The translations under genes were made by a program, and so were the position numbers. A stretch of DNA of 64,000 nt from Aphrophora alni (lineage: Eukaryota > Arthropoda > Insecta > Hemiptera > Aphrophoridae), in contig OY740772.1 in assembly GCA_963513935.1 (NCBI GenBank), positions 98,599,340-98,663,339 on the forward strand. Direction: 5' to 3'. The notes beneath the pieces are model-generated. The model saw only the letters and a program-made list of their open reading frames with translations, ran no database searches and was not told the origin of the DNA. Positions 23,941-32,868 of this stretch are shown here, piece by piece (the first letter of the stretch is position 1; every line of letters starts with the position of its first letter).

Positions 23941-24129
23941 TTGTTTAGTATCAACTGCACAGTAAATATCTATTTTGTAAATATTTATTTTTGTAGATAT
24001 AATAGAAATTATAAAATCTATTTATTGGTGCGATTTTCAATGTTATGTATAAAATATTATGTTTTAATAAAAAGCTTGAATTAAAATACAAAATTGTATG
24101 TCAATGATTGTTGAGAGTAAAATAACGAT

Positions 24130-24660
24130 ATTTTTGGTAATTTCTTTGTAACTCAACTTTTGGGCGTACCAGCCATTAAAAAGAAAATTGATTTTCTCTT
24201 TCTCGGCTCTAATGGTTTACATCAAATTTTGCTATAGTGTACAGTTCTCGAACAAAACCTCTTGGTCTTTATAAGAAAAATGTACTTAATTTCTCAAAAT
24301 CGGCTCTATCGATTTCGTTTAAATTTTAATGAAATGTAATGACCAGCTCAAAATTTCAAGTAAAAAAGTTCAAAAATAATTGGGAAAATGAATGCCGTCT
24401 CCAAATAAATGCCCTATTTTGTAATATAGAAAAATTAAAGTTTCCACCCAACCTTAATAAAATAATATTATTTTCCATTTGCGAAAATGTTTCTGTAATA
24501 TTTACAGACGGGAAAATATATCATCATACAATGTATCTTACCTATGTATTTCTAATAGGAGATATGTTAGGATTGAACCCCTCCGCCTCCGTATTGATCA
24601 CTCTCTCCAAAATGTCTGTTTATCGGTCTAACAATTTTTAAATCCAACAAATTTTAGTGA
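24130..24660 (+). repeat. Diverged element shared with 23180-23540; weak 100-aa frame
   Basis: The open frame 24339-24641 includes LQINALFCNIEKLKFPPNLN and a GDMLGLN motif. GD-LGLN occurs in some transposon-encoded proteins, but the match is too short to claim. Similarity to the region 1 kb upstream shows it is repetitive. Confidence 0.35.
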
Positions 24661-24720
24661 AATGTTCTACAAACTGAGCTATCCTTAGTCGCTTCCCACC
24701 ATAGGGCGTACACTTCTCAC
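24660..24720 (-). other. tRNA box-A-like segment
   Basis: On the minus strand the sequence TAGCTCAGTTTGTAG matches the A box of tRNA genes (TRGYNNAGTTGG type). No clear B box or cloverleaf follows, so this may be a SINE head or chance. Confidence 0.3.
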
Positions 24721-25019
24721 TTGACTTTGCTTTTGCTGCAACTTCCAAGTTATCAAATTAATTGCCTGGTTATAAACGACATTTAAATATATATTTATTC
24801 AACTTGCAGCCCTCACGTATGTATTTATTGATTCAAATCAAAATATTAAAATAATATTTTAGTTTTAGATTAAGTTGAAATATAATGTTGTATAGTGGGT
24901 GTGATTGATCAGTCTTTAATCTTAAGCAAATGCACTCCTGCCAGTTTGAACAACCATTCCATTATTTTATTAAATAAAAGCCGTAAATAAATTGATTATT
25001 CTCTTATAACCACCGACAC

Positions 25020-25200
25020 TCTATTCTTTTTCGTGTAGTCTTGGGTTATATCCCTCTCTTTCGACTTTCAACTCTTCCGATCCTGTCGGTACAGGAATAT
25101 TGGAGGGTTAAGAGTCTTTGTTTTACACTCTTTTCTTCTTTTTTTTATAAACCGATGTTTTCGAGAGGTATTTTCGTCTTTAAAAAACAAGAAATTTTTA
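25020..25200 (-). repeat. Family B dispersed repeat, copy 9
   Basis: Lacks the GAGTACGGG end. Retains GTAGTCTTGGGTTATATCCC, TAAGAGTCTTTGTTTTACAC and TCGTCTTTAAAAAACAAG. Confidence 0.65.
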
Positions 25201-25249
25201 TTACAGAATCTGGACACAGATTTGTTTTTACACACAGTCGAAATTAAAA

Positions 25250-25645
25250 TCTAAAAACATTATTTAATTTAATAATTCCAAGCACTTCCTATCATTCACA
25301 TCTTCTAGATGACCTAATTATTGTGTTCAGTCTCATCCTTATTTGTTCTCTCTGATTAAACAAACATCTACTTTATATAAGTGATTATTAGATATAAACT
25401 GAGCGCCAAACAACATTAATTAGAAAAGCCTCATTAGTGTAATTATAAATAATTGCCCTAATAACTTACTGCAGAGCTATTCTGGGATTTGTTATTTGGA
25501 TTCTCTTTGTTTATTAATGATGGAAATCTTACACAAGTCGCTTATTAAGTTACAAAAGTAAAATTAGAATCTAATAAAGTTTTTTCTTCGAACCATTGCC
25601 GAAATTTGAGTGATGAGGATATACAGTGTCCCGCAGTATCTTTCA
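25250..25645 (+). repeat. Family D dispersed repeat, copy 1
   Basis: Shares several blocks with 39225-39525: ATAACTTACTGCAGAGCTAT, GATTCTCTTTGTTTATTA, GTTACAAAAGTAAAATTAGA and CTTCGAACCATTGCC. Plus strand in both. No coding capacity is visible. Seen only twice here. Confidence 0.6.
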
Positions 25646-26180
25646 AAAAGTAAACAGCCGGTTTCTAACCTTAAACTAAGTTCATTCATCCAGTTTACCT
25701 TAATACCAAAATGTGACTTTGAGGAATTACTTGCTGATATACAGATGCTAAGGTTATAAAACAAATTTAATTTAACGTAATAGACACTTATGGACTTTTG
25801 TGCAAGTCGTGAGCATGATATTTTGGGTCTGCTCGTGGATCAGTTGACACTTTAAACCATATCTCACCATCAACACACGGGGAACTAGTTTTGATAATTT
25901 AACTTCAAAAATAATAATCAGTGAACAGAATATTCACTACGAAATATCACTAGACATATTACAACCCTATTCCATTGTATCTGTTGTTGTGTGCCATTTA
26001 ACCGAAACACATGCAAGATAACAAATACAGTTATCTCGAGTGATGTTACAGCCCCCGAGCAAAACTAGTCGCCACTTGCAGTCGAGAGAGGGAATGGTGA
26101 ACTATTCTCACTTACTGTTTCGTCTTAAGAACAGGACTAACCTGTGGGGAGAAATGTGTCAACGGTAGAGTGACTCGCTT
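25646..26180. other. Non-coding DNA
   Basis: No gene or repeat recognised before the tandem array that starts at 26181. Confidence 0.4.
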
Positions 26181-27445
26181 AAAGGAGGTAGTTGTCAACT
26201 TCGATTCCGTTTCAATTCAGATAGACCTCCTATCAAATCATATTCACCTGGTATGAGGATTTGGTCGTTTCACCGCTGTATTCGGAGAATATAATCTTAA
26301 AGGAGGTGGATGTTAACTATCTTCAGATTTTAATTCAAATATACCTCCTATCAAATCATATTCACCTGATGACACGATTTTGTCGTTTTACCGCAGTATC
26401 AGGAGAATATAATGTTAAAGGAGGTAGATGTCAGTAGAGGTGGGGGCTCCTTGCCCTGCACTTTGCTTCTACCCATACCCCCTCCACATACCCCATTCGC
26501 CATTTTTTGACGTCATTTGGACGCCATTTTGTGACGTCAATTGTGGACGCCATTTTGTGTGCAGCCCCACCTCCTCCCTTTTATCACTTTTCAAGGTACA
26601 TTTAAACAGCAAGTTTCAGGAGAATATAATCATAAAGGAGGTGGATGTTAGTTGTGATTTTGTTTTCAATTCTGATAGACTTCCCATCAAATCATATTCA
26701 CTTGATAATACAGGATTTTGTGGTTTAAAAACAATATCAGGAGAATTTAATGTTAAAGGAGGTAGATGTCATCTGCAATTCTGTTTCAATTCAAATAGAC
26801 CTCCTATCAAATCATATTCACCTGGTATGAATATGTCGGTTTACAGCAGTATTCGGAGAATATAATCCTAAAGGAGGTGGATGTTAACTGTGATTCAGTT
26901 TTTAATTCAAATATACCTTCTATCAAATCATATTCACCAGATGATACGATTTTGTCGTTTTACCGCAGTATCGGGAGAATATAATGTTAAAGGAGGTAGA
27001 TGTCAGTAGAGACGGGGGGCACTTAGAGAACAAAAGTGGTAGGAAGTGACCACGTGAATTAAGCCCCGCCCCTTGCCCTGCCTTTACATCGCCCCTTAAA
27101 CCGTCCTTGCCTTACAATTGCCCCTCCCCTTGCCCTGCCCTTTGCTTCTACCTATAACCCCTCCACATACCCCTTAACCATACCCTACCCCCATTTGTGA
27201 CGTCTTTTGGACGCCATTTTGTGACGTAAATTGTGGACGCCATTTTGTGAGCCGCCCCTCCTCCTCCCTTTTGTAACTTTTCAAGTTACATTAAAACAGC
27301 AAGTATCAGGAGAATATAATCTTAAAGAAGGTGGATGTCAACAACTGTGAATTAGGTTTCAATTCAGATAGACCTCCTATCAAATCATATTCATTTGATA
27401 ACATGATTTTGTGGTTAAAAAACAATATCAGGAGAATAAAATGTT
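26181..27445 (+). repeat. Tandem array with ~118-bp units in a four-unit higher-order pattern
   Basis: Units begin with AAAGGAGGT-GATGT and carry TAGACCTCCTATCAAATCAT, TATTCACCTG and a CAGTATCAGGAGAATATAAT end. Starts are at 26181, 26299, 26417, 26634, 26755, 26870, 26989 and 27324. Unit types repeat as A-B-C-D then A'-B'-C'-D' (period about 574 bp). Only C-type units carry a long G+C-rich insert with CCTTGCCCTGC and duplicated GGACGCCATTTTGTGACGT blocks. The 145-codon frame across this region is a by-product. Origin unknown. Confidence 0.8.
26507..26562 (+). promoter_or_regulatory. CRE-like and YY1-like motif cluster inside the array
   Basis: TGACGTCA occurs at about 26508 and again after GGACGCCATTTTG, followed by another GGACGCCATTTTGTG. 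TGACGTCA is the consensus for CREB/ATF factors and GCCATTTT is the core of YY1/Pho sites. The same block recurs at 27197-27252 with slightly decayed TGACGT. Binding is inference only. Confidence 0.35.
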
Positions 27446-28860
27446 AACGATTCCGTCATAATCCCAGTCTTGATCGTGAGTGCGTCAGATTTCCGAAGAT
27501 TGTAAAATCAGGTCAAAATCATCAAGATTAATAACGCAACCCAAATGAAACGCAGATTAATTATGTATCACTATGAAAATGAAGATGAATTATCAGTCTT
27601 ATTTCTCTTTTTGTTAAGTAATAGTTTTAGTTTTACTTTTCAACATGGTCCTAGGCTACTAGATTATGTTTTGGTATTTTTCACTTTTATGCGTTTACTT
27701 GATCAAAAAAGTTGATTTAAACTCTCGAAACGTATTTTAGTTTATATACATAATGATGGAAAATGTTCCATTAAACCATTTTAATAATATAAACAATCTA
27801 TCTTTATCAAATGACTTTAAAACTTTCCCTCAAAAAGAACTATAGCCTAAAAACTAGACCCAGCAGTCAAAGCTAAGATTAAATGCAAACGTGATCAGAT
27901 AAAACCACCACACAAAGGTCTACAGTACACAAAGGACATCAAGCAACTTCTTCACGTAGACTTAGGCTGGATCCCTTTCTTTAGTCTTTCCGTTCAGGTC
28001 TCTCTCTGTCACATCTGTGTCTGGATAAGTTGATCTTAATTTCAGGAGAAACATCTCATTTACCAATAACCTAACTCACCTTTGCAAGAGTATATTTAAC
28101 TTTGACGGGATTGGTTAATATCAACTGCACTGTAAACTTAAAATACTCAGTCTCTAGCTAATATTTAATATACTTTATGAAATTTCGTTTATTCAAGAAT
28201 AGGAGTTTTACAAATCAAATATTGATTAGAAAGTAAACATTCCTAAGTGTTCTTCTAATATCTTAGAAAATCAACCAGACATCATAAACTACTCAATATC
28301 GTCACAAAACCAGGTAAACGACTTTTTAAACCGAGCACGAACCTTGATCCTTTTAATATCTACCGGAAACGAGTTTTAAAGCCTCCGTGACATCACTTCT
28401 TAAATAGAACAGTTCCATGATTTAGTGTAATGCTTCTATTAGAACTGATGTTTGAGAAGCATAAATTTCTCTCAGACAGTGATGGCAATGTTTTCGCTGA
28501 GGTAAGTTTTAAAATCAAAATTTGTTATATTTGCTATTTAAGTTAAGAAATAATAATTTGATATTGATATTATTTGTTAACTTGAACTGATTTAGTGAAC
28601 CTCGTGGCTTGGAAGTTTGAATAAATCATTCTTGTAAACAAGATTCTGGTACTGCCAACGTGACTCAACAATATTAATAAACCAAGAAGTAACGGTAAAT
28701 ATTACCAGAGCTACTGTACACTTGAACGAAACATGACGGGGTTAATTAGTTTCTAACTGCAAAAAATAACTTTTTTTATTTTTACATATGAATCTATACA
28801 TTTAGGCGCATCTCGGTGTCATACCTAAAATATACTATTTAAACTATTTAAAAGTATGTC
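27446..28860. other. Non-coding DNA with repeat scraps
   Basis: A weak family B remnant (CTTAGGCTGGATCCCTTTCT, minus orientation) lies near 27958-28015 and a family C-like segment at 27990-28075. No gene recognised. Confidence 0.4.
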
Positions 28861-28920
28861 AATTCATTCAGAAAACATTTCCTGTGGCTATGAAATTTGA
28901 AAATCAGTCAAAATTAGAAC
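28861..28920 (+). mobile_element. Family A terminal fragment
   Basis: CATTTCCTGTGGCTATGAAA and TTTGAAAATCAGTCAAAA match the family A 3' part. The LTR retrotransposon inserted just downstream of it. Confidence 0.5.
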
Positions 28921-28941
28921 CATTAATATATTTCGTCCATA

Positions 28942-28945
28942 ATAT
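28942..28945. repeat. Left target-site duplication (ATAT)
   Basis: ATAT immediately precedes the 5' LTR as defined here; the same four bases follow the 3' LTR at 38791-38794. A 4-bp duplication fits Ty3/gypsy integration. Because the LTR ends are themselves TATA-like, the boundary could slide by a base or two. Confidence 0.6.
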
Positions 28946-30733
28946 TATAATGTACCAAATCCCATCTTAAAATTATCATACAAAAACAATCATAGCCTAC
29001 CATTAGTAAGTCATACCTAACCTATTGTAAACAAATGTTCAGATGAATTTAGCCAAATAATTATAAAATTTGTTACCAAAACTTTAGAAAATATAAATTT
29101 ACCAAAAAGTAGAAACCAACAAATGTAGTAAACACCATATTTAAAAAATATTTATAAACTGTTAGCAATGAATGTGCAAAGTAGGCCTAACCTACAAATA
29201 GGCTAAATGAAAATCGTATGCCAAGATTAATAGAAACAAAACACTTTTATTAAAAACCATTCTAATTGAATACATGTAGAAATATATGTTTAGTTAACAT
29301 AATAAGAGAAGTAAAGTTCAAAGTATTAGCAAAGCACTTGTAAACAATCACTATGTATTGGAAACACTAAATCCAAATCTAGGTCACGTCATTATTTACA
29401 AAACACCGATTCCAAAAACAAACTGTCTCAGAATTATATTCACTAATAGATATGTAACACGATATTATCTGTCACAGTTAGTATTATATAAACTTGTAAA
29501 ATCACAATAGAATAAGAGTTCACTAAACTTTTAAATAGAAATATGATAATTTGTAAATAACTAGTTGTAGACTTGAACAGCTGTTAGATTATATTTAGAA
29601 AAAGCCATCTTGCAAATTCGCGGAATAGTACATAAACAATCTATTACTTTCAAATATCAATTTTCAAATATTTGTAAGTCAAAGTATATTTTAATTGAAC
29701 CATGATCTCAAAATTGAAACAAAAATATAAGATACTAAAGTGCACTTAAATATCTACATAAATGTGATTAAATATCGTAAATGTTGATGGAAAACGTAAG
29801 AAATAGATCCTTCAACCAATGAACGTACGAGTCCAGAAGGTTTACAAAAACAACGAGACCACGTGACAACAATCGACCAATCACAAGATGAAGATGGCGT
29901 GGAACAAAAATTGAATATACAAGTCCCGGGAGGTATGAAGAAGCCGGGAAACGTAAGCGTCAGTTTTGGAAAAGAGACGCATCCAGACAGCCATAGGATG
30001 AAGTAGTGCATTTAGCGTGTGTGCTTTTTTTTTATAGTTTCGTCGATAAAATAAAGTGAACGTTATTTAAAAAATGTACAAATGGTAGTATAAACTTCAT
30101 TAAGTAAGAAAACAATCATAAATATAAAAGAATCCAAATTTAAAACAATTATAAGAGGCAGGAAAGATTAGCCTAAATTCAAATTATTATTTTGAGATCA
30201 CCATTTTTTTTTATTTAATCCTCTTTTCATATATAACTTTTCCAAATTTAAATAGTTATGCGTTTAGTGGTTAATTTAAATCAGCCAGCACGAGTTCCCC
30301 ACCCGAGATAAAATATAGACTATGCAAAATGTTATTTTGAATTGCAGAACTGTATAAATTTGTGTTTAACTATTGTGATATATAATATTGAATTTCTAAT
30401 GCTCCAAGAATGAGTTAAGTCGAGGCATAATAATTAAAAAAACTATAAAATATATATGACCATTCAAATGTTAAAATTTATCATCTATGAATAAAACCAA
30501 ATCATGATTAATGTTAAAATGTTTGTGTTGAGCAATTTATTTAACTATTGTAAATAAAGTTAATTAATTTTCTGAAAATGGAAAGAGACTAAAAATCCAA
30601 TTTTCGTAATTCTCTTTCAAACATATTATTATATTTATTATAAATTGGCAAATTGTAATAAATGAGTCAAAGACACCAAGATATTAATTTTTAAATTAAT
30701 TTCTACAATAACATATAAAATATATTTTTTATA
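28946..30733 (+). repeat. 5' LTR (1788 bp)
   Basis: Matches 37003-38790 at a constant offset of 8057 bp. The only mismatch I noticed is T at 29687 against A at 37744. It starts TATAATGTACC and ends TTTTTTATA, giving a 5-bp terminal inverted repeat (TATAA/TTATA) in place of the usual TG...CA. An 85-codon antisense open frame (29754-30011) occurs identically in the other LTR and has no known motif. Confidence 0.93.
29820..30060 (+). promoter_or_regulatory. Likely promoter and poly(A) region within the 5' LTR
   Basis: The most G+C-rich part of the LTR holds two CCAAT boxes (CAACCAATGAAC and CGACCAATCACA), an E-box CCACGTGAC and GATGGCG. An AATAAA polyadenylation signal lies at 30050-30055. This fits a U3 promoter followed by R, but no transcription start can be read from sequence. 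The same module is in the 3' LTR at 37877-38117. Confidence 0.4.
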
Positions 30734-30736
30734 AAT

Positions 30737-30754
30737 TGGCATCCCAACGTGTTG
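30737..30754 (+). other. Primer-binding site
   Basis: TGGCATCCCAACGTGTTG starts three bases after the 5' LTR. TGG pairs with the CCA end of a tRNA primer. The site resembles the lysine-tRNA primer site of some retroviruses and gypsy elements (TGGCGCCCAACGTGGGG) with differences, so the exact tRNA is uncertain. Confidence 0.65.
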
Positions 30755-31155
30755 GCTGAATTAAATTGAATTTTGCAAATTGGCTTTAATTTAATTTGTT
30801 AATAAGAAAGATATAAAATTGAATTTATAAGTAGGCCTAAGACTTTTGCAATTTTAGATTTAGAATATATAATTATGTAAAATTAGTTAATAGATTTATT
30901 TAAAACATTGTGAATCAATAGAATAACTCTAAAACAGAACAACACTATCCACTACACTTATGATCCACTACACATCATAAATAGTTTCAAGATTTTGAAA
31001 TATTAGAGATAGCCTATATGTTAGTATTTATGTGAAATAATTAGGCCTAGAATATAATAGTATATTTGTGTTAAAATATCTAAGTGTTAATCATCATAAC
31101 TCATAAAGCAATCCATAATAATAATAACAATTATCCCTAGATATATTTAACCAAT
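30755..31155 (+). other. Leader between primer-binding site and gag
   Basis: AT-rich 5' untranslated leader. It would hold any packaging signal; none is recognisable. Confidence 0.6.
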
Positions 31156-32868
31156 ATGAACCCATCTCAAGAAGAGACTCCTAGATATAATTTACGAGAA
31201 ACTATTAAACCCAGTGAAAAGGCGCAAGAAGGTCAATTAAAAACTTTTAGGCAACCTACTTTAACCGAAACCGAAGAAATTAGTAACCAACAAGAATCCA
31301 CCATGGAGACACCTAACCTAAATGCTAATACAGAACCAGAAACACCTTTAGGCCAAAATCAGTCAACCCTTTTAGAACAAATGACAATGCTAATCCAAAA
31401 TTTACAATTAAATATGGACCAAAAATTTAAACAAAATCAAATAGAAAACCAAACTTTTATTAGAGACAACTTTAAAGAAATACGAGGTGAACTAGAGGAT
31501 GTTAAAGAATGTCTAGCTAGCCAAATAAATAGGGTAGAGACACAATTTACTAGCAAATTAGCAGGAGTCGAACAGGCCATTGAGAATAATAATAAAAGAA
31601 TAGTAAATATAGAAACCAGGTTAGACGAAACAATAAACAAGCAAATCTTAACTGAATCCTTAAATAAGCAGGAATTAATATTGGACAATAAGATAGAACA
31701 GAATAAAATTAGTGTAATCCAAGAGGTACAGAATATAATAGCAGAATTACCTAAACCTAACCTAGAAGGTCAAATACCCACACCTATCAATGTTATTTGT
31801 AACGCAGCAAACCACGACAATAATATTAACCCTTCACTGCCTCGTTTCAACGGAAGACAAGCCAACCCTAATGAGTACCTATATCGAATGACTCGTTATT
31901 ATGAAAGAATAACTAACAGGAAAATAAATCAAATAGGAGATAGTCAGGACTGCCTATTCGATATAATTGAGAATAGCCTCGAAGGAAGTGCCGCTAGATG
32001 GTGGCAGTTAATAAAAAATGATGTATACAACTTCCAACAATTCAGCACCGAGTTTTTGTCAAAATTTTGGAACCGAGACGTGCAAAGAGGAACTAGACAA
32101 AAATTGGAGTTTGAGCAGTATAGGCCTGGAGGAAAATTGTCTAGGAGTGAATATTTCATAGATAGAGTGTTGACAATGAAGTCTATGATACCACAGCCTA
32201 AAGAAGAAGATATCATCGCAATATTAGTCGAACACTTTGACCAGCGAATACAAGATGCTCAACGTGTCCAAAACATCACCAGCATTAAGGAGTTTGCTGA
32301 TCTTCTACAGAGGGAAGACACAGAGGAGGCCAACGCGGATATAAGAAGAAGGAATAATGCAAGCCCAAGAGGAGGAGCTACGAACCAGTCCAACCGACAG
32401 AGCCAACCAAATTATTATCAGAACAGATATCAACATCAAAATCAACATTTTAAGCCTAATTCAGATCAAAATAGTAAATACAGGACTCCAAGAGACCATC
32501 CTTACCGCAGTGGACCTGGATACAACCAACCACCTCGACCAAATTATTATCAAAACAGACCACCATACCAGCAAAACAATCAACGATATGGGCAACAACA
32601 ACAACAGTCTAGACCGTACGAACGAGAACCAAGACCTATACAGAGCAACTTCAGATTATCACCACAGCAAAATTCAAGGCCCAACTATCACAACACCAAC
32701 AATGAGTCATACCAGGAGAGAAGACCGAATGCCTATCCAACACCAGAACAACAGAGGCTGTGCCAACTCATCACAACGACAACAAAACCAGCAATAACAA
32801 CCCGAACTGAACCGACAATAGAAACCAGCACAGAACCACCAGCGTTAAACTCCAACGCACTGGTTTAG
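31156..32868 (+). CDS. gag: Gag polyprotein of the LTR retrotransposon
   Basis: 570 residues, starting at an ATG and ending at a TAG (32866-32868). Gag forms the cytoplasmic virus-like particle in which the RNA is reverse transcribed. Residues about 67-195 are rich in Glu, Lys, Gln and Leu with heptad spacing and look like a long coiled coil. Residues about 225-390 form the retrotransposon capsid-like domain, with GSAARWWQLI at 277-286, FSTEFLSKFW at 296-305 and LVEHFDQRIQ at 357-366. The tail (about 400-540) is rich in Asn, Gln, Arg, Pro and Tyr and repeats PNYYQNR twice. It lacks the CCHC zinc knuckle used for nucleic-acid binding; the basic tail probably does that job (inference). The last 58 nt overlap the pol frame and contain the frameshift site. 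Confidence 0.93.
   Translation: MNPSQEETPRYNLRETIKPSEKAQEGQLKTFRQPTLTETEEISNQQESTMETPNLNANTEPETPLGQNQSTLLEQMTMLIQNLQLNMDQKFKQNQIENQTFIRDNFKEIRGELEDVKECLASQINRVETQFTSKLAGVEQAIENNNKRIVNIETRLDETINKQILTESLNKQELILDNKIEQNKISVIQEVQNIIAELPKPNLEGQIPTPINVICNAANHDNNINPSLPRFNGRQANPNEYLYRMTRYYERITNRKINQIGDSQDCLFDIIENSLEGSAARWWQLIKNDVYNFQQFSTEFLSKFWNRDVQRGTRQKLEFEQYRPGGKLSRSEYFIDRVLTMKSMIPQPKEEDIIAILVEHFDQRIQDAQRVQNITSIKEFADLLQREDTEEANADIRRRNNASPRGGATNQSNRQSQPNYYQNRYQHQNQHFKPNSDQNSKYRTPRDHPYRSGPGYNQPPRPNYYQNRPPYQQNNQRYGQQQQQSRPYEREPRPIQSNFRLSPQQNSRPNYHNTNNESYQERRPNAYPTPEQQRLCQLITTTTKPAITTRTEPTIETSTEPPALNSNALV
32839..32863 (+). promoter_or_regulatory. Predicted -1 ribosomal frameshift site (GTTAAAC) with hairpin
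   Basis: G TTA AAC at 32844-32850 lies in exact gag register (TTA encodes Leu564, AAC Asn565). This is the X XXY YYZ type heptamer, and GTTAAAC is known to work as a slippery sequence in an arterivirus. Slipping back one base enters the pol frame, which opens at 32811 and runs to 36329. CCAGCGTT (32839-32846) can pair with AACGCACTGG (32854-32863) with a 2-nt bulge, so the heptamer sits partly inside a hairpin. The usual stimulator lies 5-9 nt downstream; I see no strong one there. Confidence 0.65.

Noticed and set aside
26428..26865. 145-codon ORF
   Set aside because: It lies wholly in the 118-bp tandem array and only reflects the repeat.
26181..27445. CRISPR array
   Set aside because: Units are contiguous and related along their whole length; there are no short identical repeats with unique spacers, and the context is eukaryotic.
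29754..30011. Antisense 85-codon ORF in the LTR as a gene
   Set aside because: Duplicated only because the LTR is duplicated; no motif, and it overlaps the likely promoter region.
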